64,000 nt of DNA from DASXMR01 sp036495525 (GCA_036495525.1 DASXMR010000050.1:1-64000); one strand, 5' to 3'. Counted from the stretch's first letter, positions 25,691 to 34,799 are shown. Program-made: numbers and translations. The notes: generated from the letters alone by a model not told the origin.

Positions 25691-25903
25691 TCAGGTCAGG
25701 ATCGTCACAGCCAGCGCGGCGGGGCAGCCGCGGCCGACGAGCCGCGCCACGTCGTGCCAGTCGACGGTGTCGGCGACGGCGTCGGCTATCGGCCGGGAAA
25801 GCCCGAGCGCGGTGAGCCGCATGACCCGCCAGGCGTGCACGGCCAGAGCCTCACGGTCGGCCGGCTGCACGGCTTCGGGCACCGCCTCGCTGCGCCTGGT
25901 CAT
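25691..25903 (-). CDS. Small conserved actinobacterial protein
   Basis: 70 residues from the ATG at 25903 with GAGGAGG 5 bases upstream. The core (ALGLSRPIADAVADTVDWHD, then VARLVGRGCPAALAVTIL) recurs in small actinobacterial proteins. There are no known catalytic residues and no membrane segments. It has its own SigB-like promoter at 25942-25966 and is divergent from the pyruvate oxidase gene. Confidence 0.7.
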   Translation of the reverse strand: MTRRSEAVPEAVQPADREALAVHAWRVMRLTALGLSRPIADAVADTVDWHDVARLVGRGCPAALAVTILT

Positions 25904-25941
25904 GGTGCCTCCTCGGCATGAACTGGCTTACGTGGGCCCAG

Positions 25942-25966
25942 CTACCCGGCGGCCGGCGGATCATGC
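25942..25966 (-). promoter_or_regulatory. SigB/SigF-type promoter of the 70-residue protein gene
   Basis: On the minus strand: GCAT, 15 bases, GGGTAG. The -10 is 39 bp upstream of the ATG at 25903. It fits GNNT-N15-GGGTA. Confidence 0.5.
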
Positions 25967-25998
25967 ACGGCCAGAGCCCCTGCTCCCGCCCGCCATCT

Positions 25999-26023
25999 GT
26001 TTAGCCTCAGGCGGTCCGGGTAG
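25999..26023 (+). promoter_or_regulatory. SigB/SigF-type promoter of the pyruvate oxidase operon
   Basis: GTTT, 15 bases, GGGTAG, 44 bp upstream of the ATG at 26067. It is divergent from the promoter at 25942-25966. Confidence 0.65.
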
Positions 26024-26066
26024 CGGCGCGCAGGCATGCCAGCAAGTCTCTGCCGAGGGAGTGGTG

Positions 26067-27833
26067 ATGGCCAAGATCGCATCGGAGCTGCTGATCGAGC
26101 GGCTGGCCGACTGGGGCGTGGACACGGTCTTCGGCCTGCCGGGCGATGGCATCAACGGAATCATGGAGGCGCTGCGCCGCCATCAGGACCGGGTCCGGTT
26201 CCTGCTGGTCCACCACGAGGAAGCCGCGGCGTTCATGGCCACGGCCTACGCCAAGGCGACCGGCCGCCTGGGGGTCTGCCTGGCCACGTCAGGGCCAGGC
26301 GCGATTCACCTGCTCAACGGGCTGTATGACGCCAAGCTCGACCACGCGCCGGTGCTCGCGATCACCGGCATGCAGGAGACGTCGGTGCTGGGCACCGGAT
26401 ACCAGCAGGAGGTGCACACCGACCGGCTGTACGCGGACCTGGCTGAGTACAACCTGGTCGTGGAGAATCCCGCGCAGCTGCCGGGCGTCGTGGACATCGC
26501 CATCCGCACCGCCCTTGCCAGGCGCGGCGTCGCCCACCTGACCTTCCCCAATGACATCCAGGTCGCCGACGCCGACGCCGACCCGTTCCAGCATGTGGCC
26601 CCGGCGCGGCCGCCGGCCACCGCGCCGGTGTACCTGCCGCCGCCGGGGCAGGCCAGGCAGGCTGACCTGGAGGCCGCGGCCCAGCTGCTCAACGACGGCC
26701 AGAAGGTCGCGATTCTGGCGGGCGCCGGCGCGCTCCATGCCCGCGACGAGGTGCTGGCAGCCGCTGACCGGCTGGGCGCGCCGGTGATCAAGACGCTGCC
26801 GGGCAAGGCGGTCATCCCGGACGACAGCGAGTTCGCCGTGGGCGGCATCGGCCTGCTCGGCACCCGACCGGGCGAGGAGCTGGTCGAGGACTGCGACACC
26901 CTGCTCATGATCGGCACGAACTTCCCCTACACCCAGCACCTGCCGGCGCCGGGGAAGACCAGGGTGGTGCAGATCGAGGCCGACCCGGTCCGCGCTGGCA
27001 CCCGCATCCCGACCGAGGTGCCGGTCATCGGGGACGCCAGGGAGAGCCTGCAGGCCCTGCTGCCGCTGCTGGACCGCAAGTCAGACCGCGGCCACCTGGA
27101 GAAGTACCAGAAGGCGATGGACCGCTGGCGGTCAGACATGGCAGACCTGGAGTCGGCCAAGCGCACCCCGATCGCGCCGCAGTACCCGATCGGCCTGATC
27201 AACGAGCTGGCCACTGACGACGCGATCCTGACCTGCGACAGCGGGACGATCGCGACGTGGGCGGCGAGGCACTGGACGATCCGCGGCGACCGGCAGTTCT
27301 ACCTGTCAGGCAACCTCGCCACGATGGCGCCCGGCCTGCCCTACGCGCTGGGCATCCAGCACGCTTTTCCCGGCCGCCAGGTCATCGCTTACGTCGGCGA
27401 CGGCGGCTTCGCGATGCTGATGGCCGAGTTCCTCACCGCGTGCCGCACCGGGCTGCCGGTCAAGGTCATCATCAACAACAACAACTCCCTGGGCCAGATC
27501 CTCTGGGAGCAGATGGTGCTCGGCTACCCCGAGCACGGCGTGCGGTTCCCCCAGCCAGCACCGGACTACGCGGCCTGGGCGGCGGCCTGCGGCGGTTACG
27601 CGGCCAAGGTGTCCGACCCGGAGAACGCCAGGCCGGCCATCGCCGACGCGCTGGCCTACGACGGCCCGGCCCTGGTTGACATCGACGTCGATCCGGACGA
27701 GCCGCCGCTGCCCGGCAAGGTCTCCTATCAGCAGGCGAAGAAGTTCGCTGAGGCGTTCCTGAAGGGGCAGCCGCGCAAGGCGGCCATCGCCACCACCTTG
27801 TTCAAGGACAAGATCCAGCAGCTCGGCCGCTGA
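26067..27833 (+). CDS. Thiamine-diphosphate pyruvate oxidase/dehydrogenase (PoxB-like)
   Basis: 588 residues from the ATG at 26067, 6 bases after GAGGGAG. It has the three TPP-enzyme domains: N-terminal Pyr domain (VDTVFGLPGDGINGIMEALR, HHEEAAAFMATAYAKATG, with the catalytic Glu), a central FAD/Rossmann-like domain (VAILAGAGALHARDEVLAAA) and the C-terminal PP domain with GDGGFAMLMAEF and NNNNSLGQ for ThDP-Mg. PoxB-type enzymes convert pyruvate to acetate and CO2 and feed electrons to quinone. A C-terminal PoxB-like membrane-binding helix is not obvious. It is followed after 10 bp by the D-lactate dehydrogenase gene. Confidence 0.85.
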   Translation: MAKIASELLIERLADWGVDTVFGLPGDGINGIMEALRRHQDRVRFLLVHHEEAAAFMATAYAKATGRLGVCLATSGPGAIHLLNGLYDAKLDHAPVLAITGMQETSVLGTGYQQEVHTDRLYADLAEYNLVVENPAQLPGVVDIAIRTALARRGVAHLTFPNDIQVADADADPFQHVAPARPPATAPVYLPPPGQARQADLEAAAQLLNDGQKVAILAGAGALHARDEVLAAADRLGAPVIKTLPGKAVIPDDSEFAVGGIGLLGTRPGEELVEDCDTLLMIGTNFPYTQHLPAPGKTRVVQIEADPVRAGTRIPTEVPVIGDARESLQALLPLLDRKSDRGHLEKYQKAMDRWRSDMADLESAKRTPIAPQYPIGLINELATDDAILTCDSGTIATWAARHWTIRGDRQFYLSGNLATMAPGLPYALGIQHAFPGRQVIAYVGDGGFAMLMAEFLTACRTGLPVKVIINNNNSLGQILWEQMVLGYPEHGVRFPQPAPDYAAWAAACGGYAAKVSDPENARPAIADALAYDGPALVDIDVDPDEPPLPGKVSYQQAKKFAEAFLKGQPRKAAIATTLFKDKIQQLGR

Positions 27834-27843
27834 GAGGGGCGCG

Positions 27844-30825
27844 ATGACCAGCATTCAGCTGCCCGCTCCGGTACTGCGCCGCGACGAGCCGAGGGTGGAC
27901 GTGGTCGCGCTTGAGCGGGACCTGCGGGCCAGGGTCGACGGGGAGGTGCGCTTCGACCCCGGCAGCCGGGGCGCGTACAGCACCGACGCGTCGAACTACC
28001 GCCAGGTGCCGTACGGCGTGGTCATCCCCCGCACGGTGGAGGCCGGGGCGGCCGCCGTGGGCGTCTGCCGCGAGCACGGCGCACCGCTGCTGTCCAGGGG
28101 CGGCGGGACCAGCCTGGCCGGCCAGTCCTGCAACGCCGCGGTGCTGATCGACTGGTCCAAGTACTGCCACGGCCTGGTGAGCGTGGACCCCGCCGCCCGG
28201 ACCTGCATCGTCGAGCCCGGCATCGTTCTTGACCAGCTCAACTCAGGCCTGGCCGAGCACGGCCTGATGTTCGGGCCTCGGCCGGCCACCCATGATCACT
28301 GCACGCTGGGCGGCATGATCGGCAATAACTCATGCGGTGCCACCGCCCAGGCCTACGGCAAGACGGCCGACAACGTGGTCCGGCTCGAGGTGCTGACCTA
28401 CGACGGCGAGCGTTTCTGGGCGGGCCTGGTCAGCGACGAGGAGCTCGACCGCATCGCCGCCGGCGACGGCCGCCGCGCCGCGATCTACGCGGCGCTGCGC
28501 GAGCTGGCCGCCGCCCGTGGCGACGACATCCGGTCCGCTTACCCGCGGATCCCGCGGCGTGTCTCGGGCTACAACCTCGACGCGCTGCTGCCCGAGAACG
28601 GCTTCAACCTCGCCGCCGCGCTGACCGGCAGCGAGAGCACGCTGGTCACTATCCTGCACGCCGAGCTGCGGCTGGTCCCGGCGCCTGCTGCCCGGACCAC
28701 GGTCGTGCTCGGCTACCACGACATCGCATCCGCCGCTGACGCCGCGCCAGGCGTCGCCGCGCACAAGCCCGAGCAGCTCGAGGGGCTCGACCGGCACCTC
28801 ATCTCGTTCGAGAAAGTGCGGCAGATGAATCCGGCGGCCCTGCGCCTGCTGCCGGACGGCGACGCATGGCTCGTGGTCATCTTCAGCGGAGACAGCCAGG
28901 AGGAAGCCGACAAGCGCGCTAAGGGCCTGATCAGCGACCTGAAGGGCACCGAGCACGGGCCGTCGGCGCTGCTGTACGACGACCCGGGGCACGAGCACGA
29001 CCTCGCGGACGTCAGGGAAGCAGGGCTGGGCGCCACCGCCAGGGTGCCCGGCATGCCTGACACCTGGGAAGGCTGGGAGGACTCGGCCGTGCCACCGGAG
29101 CGGCTCGGCGACTACCTGCGCGACCTGATGAAGCTGTACGACGAGTTCGGGTACTCCGGTTCCGCGCTCTACGGCCACTTCGGGCAGGGCTGCGTGCATA
29201 CCAGGATCCCGTTCGACCTGGTCACCGCCGAGGGCGTGGCGACCTTCCGCAGGTTCATCGAGCGGTCAGCCGACCTGGTGGTGTCCTACGGCGGGTCGTT
29301 CTCCGGTGAGCACGGCGACGGCCAGTCCCGCGGCGAGCTGCTGCCGAAGCTGTTCGGCCCGGCAGTCGCTGAGGCATTCGGGCAGTTCAAGGCCATCTTC
29401 GACCCGGCCAACCGGATGAACCCCGGCAAGATCGTGGCGCCGTACCTGATCGACGAGAACCTGCGCCTCGGGCCCTCGTGGACGCCGCGCGCCGATGAAA
29501 CCTACTTCCGCTATCCGGACGACGGCGGCCTGTTCGAGCGCGCGGTCATGCGCTGCGTCGGGGTCGGCAAGTGCCGTCACGATCACGGCGGCGTGATGTG
29601 CCCGTCGTACATGGTCACCCGCGAGGAAGAGCACTCGACCCGCGGCCGGAGCCGGCTGCTGTTCGAGATGCTGGCGGGCCACGCCGACTCGCCGGTCAAG
29701 GCCGGCTGGCGCTCACCCGAGGTCCGGGACGCCCTGGACCTGTGCCTGGCGTGCAAGGGCTGCAAGCGCGACTGCCCCGTCGAGGTGGACATGGCCACGA
29801 TGAAGGCCGAGTTCCTCGCCCACCACTACGCCCGGCGGCTCCGGCCCCGCGCGCATTACTCGATGGGCTGGCTGCCCGCCACCGCGCTGGCCGCCGCCCG
29901 CGCGCCGCGGCTGGTCAACGCCATCACGCAGGCACCAGGCCTGCGCCGCGTGCTCACCGCAGCCGGCGGCATCGACCGGCGCCGCCGGATCCCGCAGTTC
30001 GCCAGCCAGACGCTGCAAGCCTGGCACGCCGGGCACGAGGCCGGGCCGGCCGGGCTGCGCGGCGAGGTGCTGCTCTGGCCGGACACGTTCACAAACCACT
30101 TCGCCCCGCACATCGGCCAGGCAGCCGTCGAGGTCCTGGAGGCGGCCGGCTGGCGTGTCGTGATGCCGCGGCAGCCGCTGTGCTGCGGGCTCACCTGGAT
30201 ATCGACGGGTCAGCTGGCCACCGCCCGCCGGGTGCTGCGGCGCACCGTCCGGGCGCTGGCGCCGTACCTGCAGCGCGGCGTGCTGGTCGTGGGCATGGAG
30301 CCGAGCTGCACGGCGGTCTTCCGCAGCGATGCGGGCGAGCTGATGCCCGGTGACCGTGACGTCCAGCGGCTCGGCCGGCAGACCGTCACCCTCGCCGAGC
30401 TGCTCAGCCAGCACACCGACGGCTGGCAGCCACCGCAGGCCGGCGGCAAGGCCATCGCCCAGACCCACTGCCACCAGCACGCGATCATGGGGTACGACGC
30501 CGATCAGGCCCTGCTGCGTGCCGCCGGCGTCGAGCTGGACGTGCTGGACTCGGGCTGCTGCGGCCTGGCCGGGAACTTCGGCTTCGAGGCCGGGCACTAC
30601 GAGGTCTCCATGGCCTGCGCCGAGCGCGTCCTGCTGCCCGCAGTGCGGGACGCGGCACCGGACACCATGGTGCTGGCCGACGGGTTCAGCTGCCGCACCC
30701 AGATCGAGCAGTCAGGCAGCGGCCGGGTGCCGGTGCACCTGGCCGAGCTCCTGGCCGACGGGCTGCGCCGCGAGACAGCGCAGCCCAACAGGCCCGCCGC
30801 GCCTCGATCGGCGAGCTCCGGCTAG
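27844..30825 (+). CDS. FAD and [4Fe-4S] D-lactate dehydrogenase-type oxidoreductase
   Basis: 993 residues. The N-terminal FAD_binding_4 (PCMH) domain carries LLSRGGGTSLAGQ, then GPRPATHDHCTLGGMIGNNS. The FAD-oxidase C-terminal domain has GSFSGEHGDGQSRGELLPKL. A two-cluster ferredoxin region has CVGVGKCRHDHGGVMCPSY and CLACKGCKRDCPVEVD near residue 640. Two CCG domains follow (CCGLTWISTGQ and CCGLAGNFGFE), which bind iron-sulfur or accept electrons. It oxidises D-lactate or another 2-hydroxyacid and sends electrons to the quinone pool. Paired with the pyruvate oxidase gene (10-bp gap), it suggests lactate to pyruvate to acetate in one operon. Confidence 0.88.
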   Translation: MTSIQLPAPVLRRDEPRVDVVALERDLRARVDGEVRFDPGSRGAYSTDASNYRQVPYGVVIPRTVEAGAAAVGVCREHGAPLLSRGGGTSLAGQSCNAAVLIDWSKYCHGLVSVDPAARTCIVEPGIVLDQLNSGLAEHGLMFGPRPATHDHCTLGGMIGNNSCGATAQAYGKTADNVVRLEVLTYDGERFWAGLVSDEELDRIAAGDGRRAAIYAALRELAAARGDDIRSAYPRIPRRVSGYNLDALLPENGFNLAAALTGSESTLVTILHAELRLVPAPAARTTVVLGYHDIASAADAAPGVAAHKPEQLEGLDRHLISFEKVRQMNPAALRLLPDGDAWLVVIFSGDSQEEADKRAKGLISDLKGTEHGPSALLYDDPGHEHDLADVREAGLGATARVPGMPDTWEGWEDSAVPPERLGDYLRDLMKLYDEFGYSGSALYGHFGQGCVHTRIPFDLVTAEGVATFRRFIERSADLVVSYGGSFSGEHGDGQSRGELLPKLFGPAVAEAFGQFKAIFDPANRMNPGKIVAPYLIDENLRLGPSWTPRADETYFRYPDDGGLFERAVMRCVGVGKCRHDHGGVMCPSYMVTREEEHSTRGRSRLLFEMLAGHADSPVKAGWRSPEVRDALDLCLACKGCKRDCPVEVDMATMKAEFLAHHYARRLRPRAHYSMGWLPATALAAARAPRLVNAITQAPGLRRVLTAAGGIDRRRRIPQFASQTLQAWHAGHEAGPAGLRGEVLLWPDTFTNHFAPHIGQAAVEVLEAAGWRVVMPRQPLCCGLTWISTGQLATARRVLRRTVRALAPYLQRGVLVVGMEPSCTAVFRSDAGELMPGDRDVQRLGRQTVTLAELLSQHTDGWQPPQAGGKAIAQTHCHQHAIMGYDADQALLRAAGVELDVLDSGCCGLAGNFGFEAGHYEVSMACAERVLLPAVRDAAPDTMVLADGFSCRTQIEQSGSGRVPVHLAELLADGLRRETAQPNRPAAPRSASSG

Positions 30826-30873
30826 TTCGGCGGGCGGCCGCGCGCGGTCAGGCGGATCTGGCGGCCGCGAGAT

Positions 30874-30892
30874 GCCGGCTCGGGTAGCCGGC
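30874..30892. terminator. Bidirectional hairpin between convergent genes
   Basis: Seven-bp arms GCCGGCT / AGCCGGC with the loop CGGGT, between the D-lactate dehydrogenase stop (30825, +) and the DUF2795 gene stop (30897, -). Confidence 0.5.
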
Positions 30893-30896
30893 CTGG

Positions 30897-31304
30897 TCAT
30901 CCCCCGCCGCGGGTCTCGTCGGGCAGGCCCAGTGCCCTCGCGATGTCGCCCACCTGGTGGAACTCGACGTCAGCCGGGAGCTGCGCGACCAGGTCAGCTA
31001 GTGGCTGCGGAGCGTAGCGGCTGGCCAGGTCAGCCGGCAGCTGGTCGCGCCAGGCGGGAAATTCGCTTCTGGCCAGGTGCCGCGCCAGGTCGCTGCGGAG
31101 TTCAAGCTGATCTGCGTCGGGACCATGCTCCGGGCTCGGCCGTCCAGCCGGCGCCCAGGTGGCCTCCGGCTGGTCGTCGCCCGGCGGTTCTGGCTCGACC
31201 CACTCCTCGGCTCGCGTCGCGTGCCCGGCCTGCAGCTCGCTGCGTACCTCTCGCTTGAGCTCGTCGTCCTCGCGCGGGCCATACTTCCCGCCGCCGTGGT
31301 TCAT
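30897..31304 (-). CDS. DUF2795-domain protein
   Basis: 135 residues from the ATG at 31304 (MNHGGGKYGPREDDELKREV), preceded by GGGAGG. The N-terminal half is charged and likely disordered. The C-terminal half fits DUF2795: RSDLARHLARSEFPAWRDQL, then LADLVAQLPADVEFHQVGDI and ARALGL. Members are small stress-related proteins of unknown activity in actinobacteria. It is divergent from the hemerythrin gene. Confidence 0.72.
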   Translation of the reverse strand: MNHGGGKYGPREDDELKREVRSELQAGHATRAEEWVEPEPPGDDQPEATWAPAGRPSPEHGPDADQLELRSDLARHLARSEFPAWRDQLPADLASRYAPQPLADLVAQLPADVEFHQVGDIARALGLPDETRGGG

Positions 31305-31447
31305 GATCCCTCCCGCCAGAGCGCCGCGGTGCGAGCCGAGACCCGCGCCCCGCAGGCTGCCCTGCCCGATCGCCGCGCGGGTATGCATCCCCCGCCGCCA
31401 GCACCCGGCGCAGGCCGGCGGCTAACGCGGCCCCGGCGCGGCAGCGC

Positions 31448-31471
31448 GTTTATCCGGTGTGCCACGGGTAG
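31448..31471 (+). promoter_or_regulatory. SigB/SigF-type promoter of the hemerythrin gene
   Basis: GTTT, 14 bases, GGGTAG, 39 bp upstream of the ATG at 31510. Confidence 0.6.
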
Positions 31472-31509
31472 CGATGCCGCAGGCAGCGACTCATACCAGG
31501 GGAGGGATC

Positions 31510-32082
31510 ATGGCTGACGTCTTCGAGGTTCTCGGCGCCGATCATGCTGATGTGAAGGGAATGCTGACCGTGCTGCTGGAGAGTCCTGGCCACGAGGCGA
31601 GCGATATGGTGCAGGAAGCGCGCCAGCAGGTGGCCGACTATCTCGTGATGGACTCGTCGCGGCACGAGGCGGCTGAGGAGCAGTACTTCTGGCCCGTCGT
31701 CCGCGAGCGGCTGCCTGATGGCGGCAGGCTGGCTGACGAGGCCATCAGCCAGGAGAGCGAGGCCAAGGAGATGCTGACCCGGCTGGACAAGCTGACCAGC
31801 CGGGACCCTGAGTTCGACCGGCTGATTGCCGAGTACTCCCCGGCCGCTCAGCGTCACATCGAGTTCGAGGAAACCCGGGTGTGGCCCGCGCTGCGCGCGG
31901 CCCTGACTCCTGACCAGGCGCAGGATCTGGGCGGGAAGGTCGAGCACGCCGAGGACCGCGGCCCGACCCGGCCGCACCCGCACACCCCGCCCAGCCCAGG
32001 GATGCTGCGCACCGCTGGTGCGGCCGTGGCGGTGATCGACCGGCTGCGGGACGCCATGAGCGGGCGCGGCCGAACTAGCTAA
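31510..32082 (+). CDS. Hemerythrin HHE-domain protein
   Basis: 190 residues from the ATG at 31510, with GGGGAGGGATC upstream. The iron-binding pattern is visible as LGADHADVKG, SSRHEAAEEQYFWPVV and AAQRHIEFEETRVWPALR (His and Glu ligands of a non-haem diiron site). After residue 150 comes a Pro/His-rich linker and a short C-terminal helix. HHE proteins sense or store oxygen, nitric oxide or iron, and in mycobacteria some act in redox stress. It converges with the KaiC-like gene; their last bases overlap by 8 bp. A SigB-like promoter lies upstream. Confidence 0.87.
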   Translation: MADVFEVLGADHADVKGMLTVLLESPGHEASDMVQEARQQVADYLVMDSSRHEAAEEQYFWPVVRERLPDGGRLADEAISQESEAKEMLTRLDKLTSRDPEFDRLIAEYSPAAQRHIEFEETRVWPALRAALTPDQAQDLGGKVEHAEDRGPTRPHPHTPPSPGMLRTAGAAVAVIDRLRDAMSGRGRTS

Positions 32083-33508
32083 GGGGCGGGACGCCTGCCA
32101 GGCCGCTCTCGTCCGGGGATGAGCCGCTGGCAGCCGGGCTCCGCTCGTCGAGGACGATCCCCGGTGATCCGATGACGAAGTTGCGGATCCACGGATCATG
32201 GCTGCTGGCACGGGTCTTGATGACGGTCATCGTCCGGCCGATCGACTGGTTTTGACGCTGGTAGCCGAGCAGGACCAGGTTGTCAGCGAGCGGGGAGATG
32301 GCCGAATCGGACATGGCGTCGGCGCTGAATAGCCGCGGCGTCTCCATCGTCATCATGACGCTGACGCCCTGCCGGGAAAAGCGCTGCATGATCGAGTAGA
32401 TAAACTCCTGGAACCGTATCTCATCACCGGCCGACAACCGCAGGTCAGCGAGGCTATCGATGAGGACCCGCCGCGCCTTGGTCCGCTCGACCGTGGCCAG
32501 CAAGCCGTAAACCCATTCGTCGATATATATGTCCACCGGCGAGTGGTACATGACTTCCACATTCGGCTCGTCCAGCGACCAGCCGAACCCCCCGAGCACT
32601 CGCTGCAGCTGGGTTGGATTTTCCTGCATGCTCGCGATTACCCCTGGCTCTCCCTGCCGCGCCCCGTTCATCACGAAGTGCAGTCCCATGAGCGTTTTAC
32701 CCGAGCCCGATGGGCCGGCGATCAGGGTGGAGGCACCGGGCCAGTAGCCGTCGTCCAGCATGTCGTCCAGGGCGGAGATTCCGGAGGAGACCCGAATGTC
32801 ACCGAGCGCGTAGTGGTTCCCGGCGGGCGCGTCCGCCAGCCGGGGGAACAGCCGCAGCCCGCCGGCCGTCAGCCGGTAGGAATGCTGACCAGAGCGGAAT
32901 GTGCTGCCCCGGAGCTTGCGCACCTGCAGGAACCTGGCCTCGCGCTGCCCGATCGGCTCGGTGGTGAGACTGAGGATGGCATCGGCCACGGCGAACTCGG
33001 CCATGGACGCGATCTCGGCGTCCTCGTACTCGCCCACCCACAGGCTCGCGACCGGGGACGCCCCTAGCCGGCCAGCGATTTCGTGCAGGAATTTGCGGAA
33101 CTCACCGTAGTTGGCGGCGAAGGCCTGCAGCGCCTTGAAGCTGTCAACGACGATCAGCGCCGGACGACGCTCCCTGACCACCTGGCCGAGCTGCTCGGCA
33201 ACGCCCTGGAGCCCGTCCTGGCTCACGGTCGCGCCAAGGTCTTCGTAGTAGACCGCCGTTCCGATCGCGGTGGCGTCAAAGAATTCCAGGCTCTGACCGA
33301 ACCGCACAATCTTCTCGAGCGGCTCGGAGACAGTGGAGAAGTAGACCGTAGGCCGGTCGGGGCGGCCATTACGGAAGGCGTACTGCTGAGCCAGGATTGT
33401 CTTGCCGCTGCCAGGGCGTCCCATGATCAGGCTGATGGCATTGGCCGGCAGCCCGCCGCCCAGCACTTCGTCGAGCGGTGCGTGACCGCTCAGCAGCCGG
33501 TCAGGCAC
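32075..33508 (-). CDS. KaiC-like double-domain RecA-family ATPase
   Basis: 477 residues from the GTG at 33508 (VPDRLLSGHAPLDEVLGGGL), 6 bases after GGAGG. The first domain has Walker A GRPGSGKT and Walker B LIVVDSF. The second has Walker A GPSGSGKT (about residue 259) and Walker B RRVLIDSLADL. This is the CI-CII layout of KaiC; however the usual catalytic Glu pair after strand 2 reads S-E in the first domain and Q-E in the second. No KaiA or KaiB is present. Such proteins act as switch ATPases in signalling. The start overlaps the stop of the MerR-receiver gene by 8 bp, so both are translated together. Confidence 0.87.
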   Translation of the reverse strand: MPDRLLSGHAPLDEVLGGGLPANAISLIMGRPGSGKTILAQQYAFRNGRPDRPTVYFSTVSEPLEKIVRFGQSLEFFDATAIGTAVYYEDLGATVSQDGLQGVAEQLGQVVRERRPALIVVDSFKALQAFAANYGEFRKFLHEIAGRLGASPVASLWVGEYEDAEIASMAEFAVADAILSLTTEPIGQREARFLQVRKLRGSTFRSGQHSYRLTAGGLRLFPRLADAPAGNHYALGDIRVSSGISALDDMLDDGYWPGASTLIAGPSGSGKTLMGLHFVMNGARQGEPGVIASMQENPTQLQRVLGGFGWSLDEPNVEVMYHSPVDIYIDEWVYGLLATVERTKARRVLIDSLADLRLSAGDEIRFQEFIYSIMQRFSRQGVSVMMTMETPRLFSADAMSDSAISPLADNLVLLGYQRQNQSIGRTMTVIKTRASSHDPWIRNFVIGSPGIVLDERSPAASGSSPDESGLAGVPPLS

Positions 33509-34181
33509 GCGACACCTCCGGGACGGGTGCCTGCAGGATGGCACTCGACCCGAGCAGGTCCCTGACAGTCGACACGAACTGCAGCGGATCCAGCGGTTTC
33601 CGCAGGAAGGCATCGGCCCCGGACTCGATCGCCTGCTCCAGGCCTTCCAGCACCGAGACCGCGATGACCGGAACCTCGCGTTGCTGCTTGAAATACCGGC
33701 ACAGCTGGAATCCGGCACCCCCTGATATCAGCAGCTCGACCACTACCAGCGAGGGGAAGTTCTCGAGGAATGACTGCTGGGCGGCTTCACCGCCCAGGGT
33801 TACCTCCACCTCAAAGCCTTCGGTCTTCAAGAAATACTCTTGCAGCTCGGCGGCGTGGGGGTCGTGCTCGGCGAGCAGAATTAGCAGGCGAGGCAGATTC
33901 CCGCCAGCGGCAGCCGCCGGCGCCGCAGCGCCAATCCGCTCGGCCAGCAGCCGGTGCGCGTCGGCCGGGCTCAGTCCCTCGGCCATGCGCATCTTCACGA
34001 ACTGGAGCTGCTCCACCTGCGCGCGGCTGAAAAGGCGATGACCGCCGGTATTGCGGTGCGGGACCACCAGGGCGTAACGGTCCTCCCAGGTGCGCAGGGT
34101 TGCAGCCGGCACCTCCACCATCCGCGCTACCGCGCTGATGCTGTAAATGGGCTGGCCGGCTGACGCTTCCATGAAGGTCAT
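33501..34181 (-). CDS. MerR-type HTH fused to a receiver domain lacking the phospho-acceptor Asp
   Basis: 226 residues. Residues 12-75 are a MerR helix-turn-helix (YSISAVARMVEVPAATLRTW, then EDRYALVVPHRNTGGHRLFS). Residues 97-215 are a response-regulator receiver fold (LILLAEHDPHAAELQEYF, GADAFLRKPLD with the conserved Lys at 195). The phospho-acceptor position, normally Asp in LLDLM, is Glu149 in VVVELLISGG. A Glu there often mimics the phosphorylated state, so the protein may be constitutively active or switched another way. It is the first gene of a two-gene operon with the KaiC-like ATPase. Confidence 0.87.
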   Translation of the reverse strand: MTFMEASAGQPIYSISAVARMVEVPAATLRTWEDRYALVVPHRNTGGHRLFSRAQVEQLQFVKMRMAEGLSPADAHRLLAERIGAAAPAAAAGGNLPRLLILLAEHDPHAAELQEYFLKTEGFEVEVTLGGEAAQQSFLENFPSLVVVELLISGGAGFQLCRYFKQQREVPVIAVSVLEGLEQAIESGADAFLRKPLDPLQFVSTVRDLLGSSAILQAPVPEVSRA

Positions 34182-34400
34182 CGTAACTGCCGGCCCTCGG
34201 CGGCCTGGTACCAGGTTCAGTGATACCTAGGCAGTAGCTCCTCATATTTTGCTCACTACCTGGACAGCTACTCCCGCGCGCGGTACGCTGGCGGCACGGT
34301 TGACACCCCAGCCAGACCGACGTTGCGGTTGCTGATCGTCAGCTGATGCGGCTCCGGCTCCTACTGACACGGCGGGTGCCCGGATGGGAGGCGGGGATCG

Positions 34401-34799
34401 ATGTCTGCTACTTACCCCTGCCAGATGGCTGGCGGCGTGCCTGTGGTCACCCCGTCAGGGGATCTGGACCCGAACACCGTCGGCCAGCTACGCGCCGTGC
34501 TGCTCGAATGGCACAGCCGCGGATACACGCGGGTGGTGGTGGACATGACTAGCACGCAGTTCTGCGACTCGAGCGGGCTGCGGGAGCTGGTGCTGGCCCA
34601 CAAGCGCTCGGTGGCCGACGGCGGCGGGCTGCGGCTGGTCATCCCCGAGGGCGGCGCCGTTCTTCGCGTCTTCAACATCTGCGGACTCGACCAGGTCATC
34701 CCTCGCTTCACGAGCCTGGGACAGGCTCTGGCCGCTGGCCAGCTCGGCCCCCCGGCCGCCGCACGCGCCGCGACTGTCAGAAGCGGCGCGCCGGCCTAG
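34401..34799 (+). CDS. STAS-domain anti-sigma factor antagonist
   Basis: 132 residues. The STAS core is VVTPSGDLDPNTVGQLRAVL, then VVVDMTSTQFCDSSGLRELV. The Ser of CDSSG is the usual phosphorylation site. The rest (GGLRLVIPEGGAVLRVFNIC, then GLDQVIPRF) closes the fold. The short C-terminal Ala/Arg tail is not conserved. Such antagonists bind an HATPase anti-sigma factor when dephosphorylated and so free a SigB/SigF-type factor. A candidate HATPase gene starts 128 bp downstream, and a SpoIIE phosphatase is at 17508. Confidence 0.9.
   Translation: MSATYPCQMAGGVPVVTPSGDLDPNTVGQLRAVLLEWHSRGYTRVVVDMTSTQFCDSSGLRELVLAHKRSVADGGGLRLVIPEGGAVLRVFNICGLDQVIPRFTSLGQALAAGQLGPPAAARAATVRSGAPA

Noticed and set aside
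30876..30884. CTCGGGTAG near 30880 as another SigB-type -10
   Set aside because: It lies between two convergent genes with no gene downstream, and is part of a hairpin loop.
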